A stretch of 64,000 bases of DNA from Ferrovibrio sp046297595 (lineage in GTDB: Bacteria > Pseudomonadota > Alphaproteobacteria > Ferrovibrionales > Ferrovibrionaceae), in the NCBI RefSeq assembly GCF_046297595.1, contig NZ_JBKBHT010000009.1, forward strand, positions 82,244-146,243. Reading direction: 5' to 3'. Made by a program: the position numbers and the translations under genes. This document shows, piece by piece, positions 52,122 through 60,543 of this stretch; position 1 is the first letter of the stretch; each line of letters opens with the position of its first letter. The notes beneath the pieces are model-generated. The model ran no database searches, was not told the DNA's origin, and saw nothing but the letters and a program-made list of their open reading frames with translations.

Positions 52122-53915
52122 TTATGCCCGCAGCAATTCCGGCGTCACTTCCGCCAACGCCGCGCTGCCTTCGGTGGCGGACCGGCACAGGCCATCCACC
52201 GTGGACAGCACCTGTTCGGCAAACAGCCGTGCCGACACGATCTTGGCGGTGAAATACGGATCGGTTGAACCACCCGCGATCTCCGCCTTCGCCGCCAGCG
52301 CCTGCCGCGCCAGCAGCCAGCCGCCCACCGTGGTGGCGAAACCGCGCAGGAAGGGCGTCGCGCCGGCCAGCGCCGCGTTTGGATCCTTGGCCAACTGCTG
52401 CCCCATCCAGACCGATGCCTTGCCCAGCGACTTCAGCGCGGCATCGAGATTGGTCTGGATGCTGCCAAAGCCCTCGCCGGCCTTGGCCAGTTCCGCCACC
52501 GTGCCGCCGATCTCGGCGAACAGCGCCTTCACGGTTTCCCCGCCATTCAGCGGCAGCTTGCGCGTCACCAGATCGATGGCCTGGATGCCGTTGGTGCCTT
52601 CATAGATCGGCAGGATGCGGGCATCGCGATAATGCTGGGCCGCACCGGTCTCCTCGATGAAGCCCATGCCGCCATGCAGCTGCACGCCCATGGATGCCAC
52701 TTCGCAGCCGATATCGGTGGCCCAGGATTTCGACAGCGGGGTGAACAGCTCCACCATCGCTTTCCAGTGCTTGCGCTGGGCTTCGTCAGGATGATGATGC
52801 GCGCGGTCGATTGCGGCCGCGTTCAGGTAGATCAGGCCACGGCAGGCCTCGGTCAGGCTGCGCATCAGCATCAGCGTGCGGCGCACGTCCGGATGCTCGA
52901 TGATCGCCACATGCTGTTCGGCGTTCATGCCGGGATGGCGGCCCTGTTTACGCTGCTCGGCGTAATCCAGCGCCTGCTGGTAGGCGCGCTCGGCAATCGC
53001 CAGGCCCTGGCAACCCACGGACAGGCGCGCGTTGTTCATCATGGTGAACATGCAGCGCATGCCCTGGTTCTCGGCGCCCAGCAGCCAGCCGATGCACTCG
53101 TCGTTGTCGCCGTAGCTCATCACGCAGGTTGGGCTGGCATGGATGCCCAGCTTGTGTTCCAGCGACACCACGCGCAGATCGTTGCGCTTGCCCGGATTGC
53201 CGTTCGCGTCGGGGATGAATTTCGGTACGATGAACAGCGAGATGCCCTTGGTACCCGGCGGTGCATCGGGCAGGCGGGCCAGCACGAGATGCACGATATT
53301 CTCGGCCATGTCGTGTTCGCCATAGGTGATGAAAATCTTCATCCCCTTGATCTTGTAGGTGCCGTCGCCCACCGGCACGGCCTTGGATTTCAGCGCGCCC
53401 ACATCCGAACCAGCCTGCGGCTCGGTCAGGTTCATCGAACCGGTCCACTGGCCCGACACCATCTTGGGCAGGTACAGCGCCTTCTGCTCATCCGTGCCAT
53501 GCGCCATGATCGCGTCGATGGCGCCCTGGGTCAGCAGCGGGCAGAGCGAAAACGAAAGATTGGCCGCCTGCACCATTTCCTGCGCCGCCATGGTCAACGC
53601 CCAGGGCATCGCGCCGCCGCCGAGCTCTTCGGGGAACGGCATGCCGTTCCAGCCGCCATCGACGAATTTCCTGTAGGCATCGGCGAAGCCCGGCGCGGTG
53701 CGCACCACGCCGTTATCCAGCTTGGCACCTTCCTTGTCGCCGCCGCGGTTGAGCGGCGATAGCACGCCGGCGGCGAATTTCGCCGCTTCTTCCAGCACGG
53801 CACCGGCGGTTTCACCCTCGGCATTTTCCAGACCCGGCAGGGTGGCCAGTTCGGCCAGGCCGGCAATCTGCTCCAGGGTGAAACGCATATCCTTGACGGG
53901 GGCGGCGTATTCCAT
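52122..53915 (-). CDS. Acyl-CoA dehydrogenase, long form
   Basis: This FAD enzyme oxidises an acyl-CoA to the 2-enoyl-CoA. The 597-aa length matches the long bacterial ACADs that carry an extra C-terminal domain (about residues 470-597). Motifs are NLTEPQAGSDVGALKSKAVP (FAD/substrate), MKIFITYGEHDM, and IYEGTNGIQAIDLVTRKLPL near the end of the core. The start at 53915 (MEYAAPVKDMRFTLEQI) has GGGAG seven bases upstream and fits the family better than the longer open frame to 53990. A terminator follows. The neighbouring SDR and metallo-hydrolase suggest a fatty or branched-chain acyl catabolism group. Confidence 0.93.
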   Translation of the reverse strand: MEYAAPVKDMRFTLEQIAGLAELATLPGLENAEGETAGAVLEEAAKFAAGVLSPLNRGGDKEGAKLDNGVVRTAPGFADAYRKFVDGGWNGMPFPEELGGGAMPWALTMAAQEMVQAANLSFSLCPLLTQGAIDAIMAHGTDEQKALYLPKMVSGQWTGSMNLTEPQAGSDVGALKSKAVPVGDGTYKIKGMKIFITYGEHDMAENIVHLVLARLPDAPPGTKGISLFIVPKFIPDANGNPGKRNDLRVVSLEHKLGIHASPTCVMSYGDNDECIGWLLGAENQGMRCMFTMMNNARLSVGCQGLAIAERAYQQALDYAEQRKQGRHPGMNAEQHVAIIEHPDVRRTLMLMRSLTEACRGLIYLNAAAIDRAHHHPDEAQRKHWKAMVELFTPLSKSWATDIGCEVASMGVQLHGGMGFIEETGAAQHYRDARILPIYEGTNGIQAIDLVTRKLPLNGGETVKALFAEIGGTVAELAKAGEGFGSIQTNLDAALKSLGKASVWMGQQLAKDPNAALAGATPFLRGFATTVGGWLLARQALAAKAEIAGGSTDPYFTAKIVSARLFAEQVLSTVDGLCRSATEGSAALAEVTPELLRA

Positions 53916-54014
53916 CTCGGTCTCCCTTGAACCGCGCGACTGTACAATGAGGCGCTGCATAATATGGTCCGGAACGCCTAGCAAGGCCAATGCCCGCCGG
54001 CGTAAACTTGGCCC

Positions 54015-54950
54015 ATGGTTGACGTAACGATTTCAGAGGCCGCCGAAAAGTTGAAATCCGGCGCGGTGGTCGCTTTCGCCACCGAAACGGTCTACGGGCT
54101 GGGCGCCGACGCCACCGATCCGGCGGCGGTGGCCAAGATTTATGCCGCCAAGGGCCGGCCGGATTTCAATCCGCTGATCTGCCATATCGCCGACCTCTCG
54201 CAGCTCGACGGGCTGGTCTCGGTCGACGAGCGGGCACGTCGACTGGCCAAAGCCTTCTGGCCCGGCGCATTGACGCTGGTGCTGCCGCGCCGGCCCGATT
54301 GTCCGGTGGCCCCCGCTGTTTCCGCCGGCCTGCCCTCGCTGGCTTTGCGCATGCCGGCACATCCGCAGGCGCGCGAATTGCTGCGGCTGGTTGGTCGGCC
54401 GGTGGCGGCGCCCTCGGCCAACCGCTCGGGCCATGTCTCGCCCACTACCGCCCAGCATGTGCGCGACAGCCTGGGGCCGGATATCGCCGTGCTGGATGGC
54501 GGCCCCTGCCCCGTGGGCCTGGAATCCACCGTGATCGGCTTGACCGGGCCGCAGGCGACTCTGCTGCGGCCGGGCGGCGTGGCGGCCGAGGAGATCGAAC
54601 GCATTCTTGGCGAACCGCTGGCGCGGCCGCAGGACATGAAGCTGGAATCGCCCGGCATGCTGCTGAAGCATTATGCGCCACGCCTGCCGGTCCGGCTTGA
54701 GGTAGCGGCGCCGCTACCAGGCAAACAGGAAGGCCTGCTCAGCTTCGGCCCGCCCCTGCCGGGCTTTGCCCATGTTGTGCCGCTCAGCGTCTCCGGCGAT
54801 CTGGTGGAGGCGGCGGCCAATCTGTATGCCGGGCTGCATGAGCTGGATGAACAAGCCGGCCTCGATGGCATCGCAGTGATGCCGATTCCCGGCCATGGCC
54901 TGGGCCAGGCCATCAACGACAGGCTTACGCGCGCGGCGCGCGGACGCTAG
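54015..54950 (+). CDS. tsaC: L-threonylcarbamoyladenylate synthase (Sua5 type)
   Basis: This enzyme makes threonylcarbamoyl-AMP from threonine, bicarbonate and ATP for the t6A modification of ANN-decoding tRNAs. The 311-aa protein has the YrdC/TsaC domain in the first 200 residues: FATETVYGLGADATDP, AKIYAAKGRPDFNPLICHIA, SLALRMPAHP and PSANRSGHVSPTTAQHV. The remaining 100 residues are the Sua5 domain (PGMLLKHYAPRLPVRLE). The length marks it as Sua5-type rather than short TsaC. It is divergent from the acyl-CoA dehydrogenase gene (99-bp spacer) and 27 bp before an FAD dehydrogenase gene. Confidence 0.95.
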   Translation: MVDVTISEAAEKLKSGAVVAFATETVYGLGADATDPAAVAKIYAAKGRPDFNPLICHIADLSQLDGLVSVDERARRLAKAFWPGALTLVLPRRPDCPVAPAVSAGLPSLALRMPAHPQARELLRLVGRPVAAPSANRSGHVSPTTAQHVRDSLGPDIAVLDGGPCPVGLESTVIGLTGPQATLLRPGGVAAEEIERILGEPLARPQDMKLESPGMLLKHYAPRLPVRLEVAAPLPGKQEGLLSFGPPLPGFAHVVPLSVSGDLVEAAANLYAGLHELDEQAGLDGIAVMPIPGHGLGQAINDRLTRAARGR

Positions 54951-54977
54951 GATCGCCGCCTCAATTACGGTGACTGA

Positions 54978-56402
54978 ATGAACGCTCTCGCTCCCGACCT
55001 GCTCGATCGCTTCCGCGCCCTTGTCGGCCCCAAGGGCTGGACTTCGGAACCCGACGCACTGGCCCAGCATGTGCGCGAATGGCGCGACCTCTATGCCGGC
55101 ACCACTCCGCTGGTCCTCAAGCCGGCCAGCACTGCGGAAGTGGCCGCCATCGTGAAGCTGGCGAATGAGACAAAAACCAAACTGGTGCCGCAGGGCGGCA
55201 ATACCGGCCTTGTCGGCGGCGGCATCCCTTTCGATGGCGGCGACGAGATCATCCTGTCGCTGCAGCGCATGAACAAAATCCGCGCCATCGATCCGCTGAA
55301 CGATACGGTCACGGTGGAAGCCGGCTGCATCCTGCAGAACGTGCAGCAGGCGGCGCGCGAGGCCGGCCGGCTGTTCCCGCTTTCCATCGGCTCGGAAGGC
55401 AGCTGCACCATCGGCGGCAACCTCTCCACCAATGCCGGCGGCAATGCCGTGCTGCGCTATGGCAATACCCGCGAACTGACGCTGGGCCTGGAAGTGGTGC
55501 TGGCCGACGGCGAGGTGTGGGATGGCCTGCGCGGTCTGCGCAAGGACAACACCGGCTACGATTTGCGCGACCTGTTCATCGGCGGCGAGGGCACGCTGGG
55601 CATCATCACCGCCGCAGTGCTGAAGCTGCATCCCCTGCCCAAGGCAATGGCGACCGCCTTCACGGCGATCCCCAGCCCCCAGGCGGCCATCGAGCTGCTG
55701 GCGTTGGCCAAGGCTGCCACCGGCGGGCAGGTGACCGGCTGCGAGATCATGCCGCGCATCGGCCTGGATTACGTGCTGCGCCACACGCCGGCCACCAGCG
55801 ACCCCATCGCCGAACGCCATCCTTGGTACCTGATCCTGGAATTTTCCTCGGGCCGCGACGACGGCGCCATCGGCGAGACGATGGAGGCCGTGCTGGCGGA
55901 GGGTTTCGAGAAGGGCTTTGTGCTGGATGCCGCCATCGCGCAGTCGGACGCCCAGCGCGCTGCCTTCTGGAAAATTCGCGAGGCGATGTCGAGCGCCCAG
56001 AAGCCCGAGGGCGGCAGCATCAAATGCGACATCTCGGTGCCGGTATCGCAGATGCCGCTGTTCATCGAGCGCGCCAGCAAGGCGGTGGAAAACCTGATTC
56101 CCGGCGTGCGTATCGTCGCCTTCGGCCATATCGGCGACGGCAACGTGCATTTCAATCCGTCCCAGCCGGTGGGCTGGAAGCCGGAAGACTTCATGGCCTA
56201 CTGGGACCGCGTGCACCAGATCGTGCATGACATCGCCCACGAAATGAAAGGCTCGATCTCGGCCGAGCATGGCGTCGGCCGTATGAAGATCGACGAGATC
56301 ACGCAATACAAGCCGGCCATCGAGATCGAGATGATGCGCCGGATCAAGCGCGCCTTCGACCCGAACAACATCCTCAATCCCGGCAAGGTCGTGCGGCCCT
56401 GA
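54978..56402 (+). CDS. FAD-binding 2-hydroxy acid dehydrogenase (GlcD/D2HGDH-like)
   Basis: This flavoenzyme of 474 aa has the vanillyl-alcohol-oxidase fold. The FAD domain has VPQGGNTGLVGGGIPFDGGD, GCILQNVQQAAREAGRLFPL and SCTIGGNLSTNAGGNAVLRY. The C-terminal domain has FGHIGDGNVHFN, with histidines that bind metal in D-2-hydroxyglutarate dehydrogenases, and ends FDPNNILNPGKVV. Likely substrates are D-2-hydroxyglutarate, D-lactate or glycolate. There are no glcE or glcF genes beside it, which favours the single-subunit type. It is one base before the next gene and 27 bp after tsaC, so all three may be an operon. Confidence 0.92.
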   Translation: MNALAPDLLDRFRALVGPKGWTSEPDALAQHVREWRDLYAGTTPLVLKPASTAEVAAIVKLANETKTKLVPQGGNTGLVGGGIPFDGGDEIILSLQRMNKIRAIDPLNDTVTVEAGCILQNVQQAAREAGRLFPLSIGSEGSCTIGGNLSTNAGGNAVLRYGNTRELTLGLEVVLADGEVWDGLRGLRKDNTGYDLRDLFIGGEGTLGIITAAVLKLHPLPKAMATAFTAIPSPQAAIELLALAKAATGGQVTGCEIMPRIGLDYVLRHTPATSDPIAERHPWYLILEFSSGRDDGAIGETMEAVLAEGFEKGFVLDAAIAQSDAQRAAFWKIREAMSSAQKPEGGSIKCDISVPVSQMPLFIERASKAVENLIPGVRIVAFGHIGDGNVHFNPSQPVGWKPEDFMAYWDRVHQIVHDIAHEMKGSISAEHGVGRMKIDEITQYKPAIEIEMMRRIKRAFDPNNILNPGKVVRP

Positions 56403-56403
56403 C

Positions 56404-56928
56404 ATGACCGTGTTGTTCCGCGCCTATCTGGCGATCAGCGCCGATGGCTTCATCGCCCGGCCGGATGGCTCCGTCGACTGGCTGCACGACTACGATCCCG
56501 CTGAATTCGGCTTTGAGAGCTTCATGGCCGGCATTGGCGGCATTGTCATGGGCCGCGCCTCCTATGAAATCAGCCGCCGCTTCGGCAGCGACTGGCCCTA
56601 TGCCGGCAAGGCCGTCTATGTTGTGACCTCGCAGGATTTGCGCAATCTGCCGGATGGCGCGCAGACGCGGCGGGCCGATTTTTCCGCACTGGCACATGAG
56701 CTGAAGGGCATCGGCGGGGATGTATGGCTGTTCGGCGGACCCAGGCTCTGGGCTGGCTTCCTCGACATCGGCGCCATCGACCGCTTCGAACTCTATGTCA
56801 TCCCGCACATGATCGGTGAGGGCATACCGCTGCTGCCGCCGGGCCGGCGCAACCTGCGGCTCGAACTGGTCGAGTCCGAGCCGCTCAGCCGTGGTGTGAT
56901 GAAACAGGTCTACAAACCGCTGTTATGA
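56404..56928 (+). CDS. RibD C-terminal/dihydrofolate-reductase-like protein
   Basis: This 174-aa cytosolic protein of the RibD_C/DHFR fold binds NADPH. Visible features are FRAYLAISADGFIARPDGSV, DWLHDY, GGIVMGRASYEI and the nucleotide-binding VWLFGGPRLWAGFLDIGAID. The C-terminus has YVIPHMIGEGIPLLPPG. Members reduce pterin-like or pyrimidine compounds, but most are uncharacterised, and it is too short to be a full RibD. The ATG lies one base after the FAD dehydrogenase stop. Its last six bases overlap the convergent TRAP permease gene. Confidence 0.9.
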   Translation: MTVLFRAYLAISADGFIARPDGSVDWLHDYDPAEFGFESFMAGIGGIVMGRASYEISRRFGSDWPYAGKAVYVVTSQDLRNLPDGAQTRRADFSALAHELKGIGGDVWLFGGPRLWAGFLDIGAIDRFELYVIPHMIGEGIPLLPPGRRNLRLELVESEPLSRGVMKQVYKPLL

Positions 56929-58779
56929 GGCCTTGCCCAACTGCGGGTCGCGTGCAATCGCCTTCTGGGAAACGAACACCGCCACGATCAGACCGATGCC
57001 GATCAGATCGGTGGCCAGGCCGGGTTTGATCAGGCAGATCGCGGCGGCGACCAGCAGCCCGCGTTCCCACATCAGCGCCGGCCGGATCAGATAACCGTAC
57101 AGACCGGCCGCGAGCGCCAGACAGCCGATGGTGGCGCTGGCAGCGGCATGCAGGATGTCAGGCCACTCGCCGATGGCCAGCAGGGCCGGCTCGTAGACGA
57201 ACATGAACGGCACGATGAAGCCGGCCGCGCCGGTGCGCACGGCCGCCCAGCCCGCTTCCCATATATTCGCTTTCGCGAGACTCGCGGCGGCATAGACCGC
57301 CAGTGCCACCGGCGGCGTGATCGCCGAGAGGATGGCGAAGTAGAAGGCAAACATATGCGCCGCCGGTTCGATCACGCCCAGTTTCATGAGCGCCGGCACC
57401 ATCAGCGACACCATCACGATATAGGCTGGCGTGGTCGGCATGCCCATGCCGAGGATGATGCCCGCCACCGCGGTCAGCATCAGGGCCAGCACCAGGCTGT
57501 TCTGCGACAGGCCGACCACCCAGTTGGTGAAGGTGAGGCCCAGGCCGGTCAGCGTGATCGAGCCGATCACCAGGCCGGCACAGGCGCAGGCCAGCGCCAC
57601 CGCAAGCGTGTTGCGGGCGCCATCCTGCAGGGCATCCCAGACCAGTTCCGCGCGCAGGCCTTCACGCGTGTTGGCGCGCAGCATGGCGACCGGGAAGCAG
57701 GCCAGCGTGCCCGCCAGGGCGCAGAGCGGCGCCGAATAGCCCATGAACATGCCGCCCAGGATCACCGCAACCGGAATGAACAGGTGGCCGCGTTCCTTCA
57801 GCACCGAAAACAGGCGCGGTACCTCATGTGCCGGCAGGCCATGCAGCCCGCGCCGCTTGGCCTCGAAATGCACCGCGCCGAAGCAGGCGATGTAATACAG
57901 CAGCGCCGGGATCAGTGCCCAGAGCACGACCGTGGCATAGGGCACGGCGAGGAATTCGGCCATCACGAAGGCTGCGGCGCCCATGATCGGCGGCATGATC
58001 TGCCCACCGGTGGAGGCGACCGATTCCACGGCGGCGGCGAAGGATGGCCGGAAGCCGCTGCGCTTCATCAGCGGAATGGTGATCGGACCGTCGACCATCA
58101 CGTTCGCCACCGCCGAGCCCGAGATGGTGCCGAACAGCGACGACGACACCACCGCGACCTTGCCGGGGCCGCCAGCCTGCCGGCCCGTCAGCGCCAGCGC
58201 AAAATCCATGAACAGCTTGCCGGTGCCGGTACGCTCCATGAAGGCGCCAAACAACACGAAGATCATCACATAGGCGGCCGAAACGCCGAGCGTGGAGCCG
58301 AAGATGCCTTCGGTGGTCATGTAAAGCTGATCGAGCAGCGTGAGCGGATCGACCTGGGTGACGAACAGCGCATGCCCCATGAAGGCCAGTGCCGTGATCG
58401 GCAAGGCCCAGCCGATCACGCGCCGCGTGCAATCCAGAACGATGACAACCAGGAAAATGGCCGCAACGATGTCGAGTGGTTTCAGGTCGTCGATATAGAT
58501 GATGCGGTCGATGAAATAGTCGAGATTGATGAACAGGTGACCCAGGGCCAGCGCCGCCCCGCCGAACAGCAGCGCGTCGAGCCAGATGAAGCGGCGACGG
58601 CCGGCGGCGTCCCGCGCGAAGGGGTAGATCAGCAGAACCAGGGCCAGGGCGAAAGACAGGTGAATGCCGCGGAAGATCAGGGCCTGCGGCGGACCCATGG
58701 CGATGACCCACATGTGATACAGCGCCATCGCCACGCCGATCGGCGCGACCACGCGCCCGACCAGGGTTCTGCTATCCAT
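56923..58779 (-). CDS. TRAP transporter fused permease (4TM-12TM)
   Basis: This inner-membrane protein of 618 aa fuses the small (DctQ-like) and large (DctM-like) TRAP subunits. The N-terminal four helices (about 1-120) include VAPIGVAMALYHMWVIAMGP. The large part has LFGAFMERTGTGKLFMDFAL, LFGTISGSAVANVMVDGPIT, GGQIMPPIMGAAAFVMAEFL and GMGMPTTPAYIVMVSLMVPA, which are DctM signatures. Fused permeases pair with TAXI binding proteins, and the TAXI gene lies 104 bp upstream on the same strand, with a terminator between. The substrate is unknown. The gene ends by overlapping the RibD-like gene by six bases. Confidence 0.95.
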   Translation of the reverse strand: MDSRTLVGRVVAPIGVAMALYHMWVIAMGPPQALIFRGIHLSFALALVLLIYPFARDAAGRRRFIWLDALLFGGAALALGHLFINLDYFIDRIIYIDDLKPLDIVAAIFLVVIVLDCTRRVIGWALPITALAFMGHALFVTQVDPLTLLDQLYMTTEGIFGSTLGVSAAYVMIFVLFGAFMERTGTGKLFMDFALALTGRQAGGPGKVAVVSSSLFGTISGSAVANVMVDGPITIPLMKRSGFRPSFAAAVESVASTGGQIMPPIMGAAAFVMAEFLAVPYATVVLWALIPALLYYIACFGAVHFEAKRRGLHGLPAHEVPRLFSVLKERGHLFIPVAVILGGMFMGYSAPLCALAGTLACFPVAMLRANTREGLRAELVWDALQDGARNTLAVALACACAGLVIGSITLTGLGLTFTNWVVGLSQNSLVLALMLTAVAGIILGMGMPTTPAYIVMVSLMVPALMKLGVIEPAAHMFAFYFAILSAITPPVALAVYAAASLAKANIWEAGWAAVRTGAAGFIVPFMFVYEPALLAIGEWPDILHAAASATIGCLALAAGLYGYLIRPALMWERGLLVAAAICLIKPGLATDLIGIGLIVAVFVSQKAIARDPQLGKAS

Positions 58780-58825
58780 CGTCCGCCCCTCCCGGATCGG
58801 TTTCGCCGCCCTGCTAGGGGCGGCG

Positions 58826-58865
58826 AAAAAAAGGACCGGCGTCGCCCGTCCAGAAGCGACGCCGG
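58826..58865 (-). terminator. Terminator between the TAXI and TRAP permease genes
   Basis: On the minus strand CCGGCGTCGC pairs perfectly with GCGACGCCGG around a 10-base loop, followed by TCC and seven T residues. It lies 19 bp after the TAXI gene stop and before the permease start. It would lower permease expression relative to the binding protein. Confidence 0.88.
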
Positions 58866-58883
58866 CCAGTACGCCTCAAATGG

Positions 58884-59849
58884 TTACTTCAGCGCGCCGG
58901 CTTCGCGGTAATACTTCGCGGCACCCGGATGCAGCGGCACGCCGATATCCTCGGCCATGTCCTTCGCGGTCAGCTTGGCCATCGCCTTGTTCACCGCGGC
59001 CATGTCGGCCACATGGGTGGCCATGGCCTTGGTCACGGCATAGACCTTGTCTTCCGGCAGCTTGCACGACGTGATGAAGTGCGTGGAATAGCCGATCACC
59101 GGCACATCCTTGTCCTGCTTCGGATAGGTGCCGGCCGGCACGGTCACCTTGTTGTAGCCGGCATTGATCTTCTTCATCTCGGCCAGGCCCTTGTCGGTGA
59201 TCGGCACCAGCCTGACGTCGCGGGCCGTGGCCAGGTCCATCACCGAGGAGGCCGGGATGGTGGTGCCCAGCGTGAAGACCTGGGCATGGCCGTCCTTCAG
59301 CAGCGCGGCGGCGTCGTTGTATGAGGCCATGAAGTTGACCTTGCTCATGGCTTCGTACGACAGGCCATGCGCCTGCAGGATCTGGGCTGAAATCGCCTCG
59401 GCCGTATTGCCGCGGGTCTGCACGGCGATTGCCTTGCCCTTCAGGTCCTCGATCTTCTCGATCTTGGAATCGACGGTCACCACCACCTGGAAATACTGCG
59501 GATACAGGTTGGCGACCTGGCAGACGTTATCGGCCTTTGCGGTAAACGGCGCGCGGCCATTGATCGCATCCACCGTGGAAATCGAATTGCCGAAACCGAA
59601 ATCGGCCTTGCCTTCCTGCACGCCCTTCACGTTGGCGATGCCGGCGCCCGGCAGGGTCTGGATCGTCAGGCCCGGTACGGCTTTTTCGAACATCGCCTTC
59701 ATGGTGCCGCCCAGTGGCACCCAGACGCCGCCCTGCGGGCCGGTCATCAGCTTGTAGGTCTGTGCCTGCGCGTCCGCCCCGGCGAATCCGGCAATGCCGA
59801 GGGTTACAGCCGCAATGAAAACGGCGCGACCAATATTGCTATGACGCAT
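58884..59849 (-). CDS. TAXI-family TRAP substrate-binding protein
   Basis: This periplasmic solute receptor has 321 aa. The signal peptide MRHSNIGRAVFIAAVTLGIA ends near ADAQA/QTY. The mature start has LMTGPQGGVWVPLGGTMKAM, VKGVQEGKADFGFGNSISTV and a C-terminal HPGAAKYYREAG. These fit the TAXI (TRAP-associated extracytoplasmic immunogenic) family; reported ligands include glutamate-like compounds, but none can be assigned here. GGGAGG lies six bases before the ATG at 59849, which is preferred over the longer frame to 59912. It pairs with the fused permease downstream. Confidence 0.94.
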   Translation of the reverse strand: MRHSNIGRAVFIAAVTLGIAGFAGADAQAQTYKLMTGPQGGVWVPLGGTMKAMFEKAVPGLTIQTLPGAGIANVKGVQEGKADFGFGNSISTVDAINGRAPFTAKADNVCQVANLYPQYFQVVVTVDSKIEKIEDLKGKAIAVQTRGNTAEAISAQILQAHGLSYEAMSKVNFMASYNDAAALLKDGHAQVFTLGTTIPASSVMDLATARDVRLVPITDKGLAEMKKINAGYNKVTVPAGTYPKQDKDVPVIGYSTHFITSCKLPEDKVYAVTKAMATHVADMAAVNKAMAKLTAKDMAEDIGVPLHPGAAKYYREAGALK

Positions 59850-59919
59850 GGTGTCCTCCCGAATGATTTTTGTGCGGGAAGTGTGCTCAGATGACGCCGC
59901 CGCGTCAAGCAAAGATCAG

Positions 59920-60378
59920 TCAACTGAACAGATCAAGTTGTGGTTTTGCTTTGATTGTTTCTTGCTGCAGCGCGTCATGATGCAACGTTGTGCCATCAGA
60001 CTGAATATGCACCACACCTACACCGTGTGGCAGCAGAGCAGGTGTCACCAGATGCGTGCGATGGCAATGCCGCGGATCGGCCTCGGCGCACATCATGGCC
60101 GTCGGCGCGGACTCCGCCCAGGCGATCAGTGCGGCGATGCCGCAGTGGAAATCAGGCTCCGCCGCGCGCGGCTTGCCGCCCAGCGTCTCCCCGAACCAGC
60201 GGTACCCGATCTCGGCCCGCTCAAGCGTGGCCTGCAGGGCCGTCCGGTTGAACTGCGGGACAAATCTGGAAGCCGGCCGCGAACGCAGGTCGGCCAGCTG
60301 CCGGATGCCATGCCGCTCCAGCAGGGCGACAAACCGCTCCGGCGGGTGGTTGGAGTGACTAATGCTGTATATTTGCAT
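59920..60378 (-). CDS. DUF488 family protein
   Basis: This 152-aa cytosolic protein has the DUF488 (PF04343) pattern. The N-terminus is MQIYSISHSNHPPERFVALL, then LADLRSRPASRFVPQFNRTA, YRWFGETLGGKPR and the cysteine motif MMCAEADPRHCHRTHL. The function is unknown; the conserved Arg, Tyr and paired Cys suggest an enzyme or nucleic-acid role. It is divergent from the RND pump 3 operon, sharing a 165-bp spacer with a CRP-like box. Seventy bases separate it from the TAXI gene on the same strand, with no visible terminator. Confidence 0.9.
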   Translation of the reverse strand: MQIYSISHSNHPPERFVALLERHGIRQLADLRSRPASRFVPQFNRTALQATLERAEIGYRWFGETLGGKPRAAEPDFHCGIAALIAWAESAPTAMMCAEADPRHCHRTHLVTPALLPHGVGVVHIQSDGTTLHHDALQQETIKAKPQLDLFS

Positions 60379-60428
60379 TCGCGACCCTACTGCCTGGCCC
60401 CGCCATTCCGCACCTGCCAGCCCGGAAT

Positions 60429-60444
60429 TGTGACCGGGATCACA
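60429..60444. promoter_or_regulatory. CRP-like box between DUF488 and pump 3
   Basis: TGTGACCGGGATCACA has both perfect half-sites TGTGA and TCACA spaced by six bases, the CRP consensus. If pump 3 transcription starts near 60506, the box is centred about 70 bases upstream, a class I activator position. Confidence 0.6.
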
Positions 60445-60460
60445 GTTACCTAGCGGTAAC
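60445..60460. promoter_or_regulatory. Second palindrome abutting the CRP-like box
   Basis: GTTACCTAGCGGTAAC has perfect 6-bp arms around TAGC and begins on the base after the CRP-like box. It could be a repressor site or a second activator site. No regulator gene is adjacent. Confidence 0.55.
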
Positions 60461-60470
60461 CTACGCAGGA

Positions 60471-60499
60471 TAGACGGCTTTTCACCGTATCTATATATA
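60471..60499 (+). promoter_or_regulatory. Candidate promoter for RND pump 3
   Basis: TAGACG (60471-60476), a 17-base spacer and TATATA (60494-60499) suggest a start near 60506, 38 bases before the adaptor ATG. Each hexamer matches four of six consensus bases. Confidence 0.5.
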
Positions 60500-60543
60500 C
60501 AGCGCGGCCGGGGAAATACGGCCCGGCGGGGGAATATCGCATC

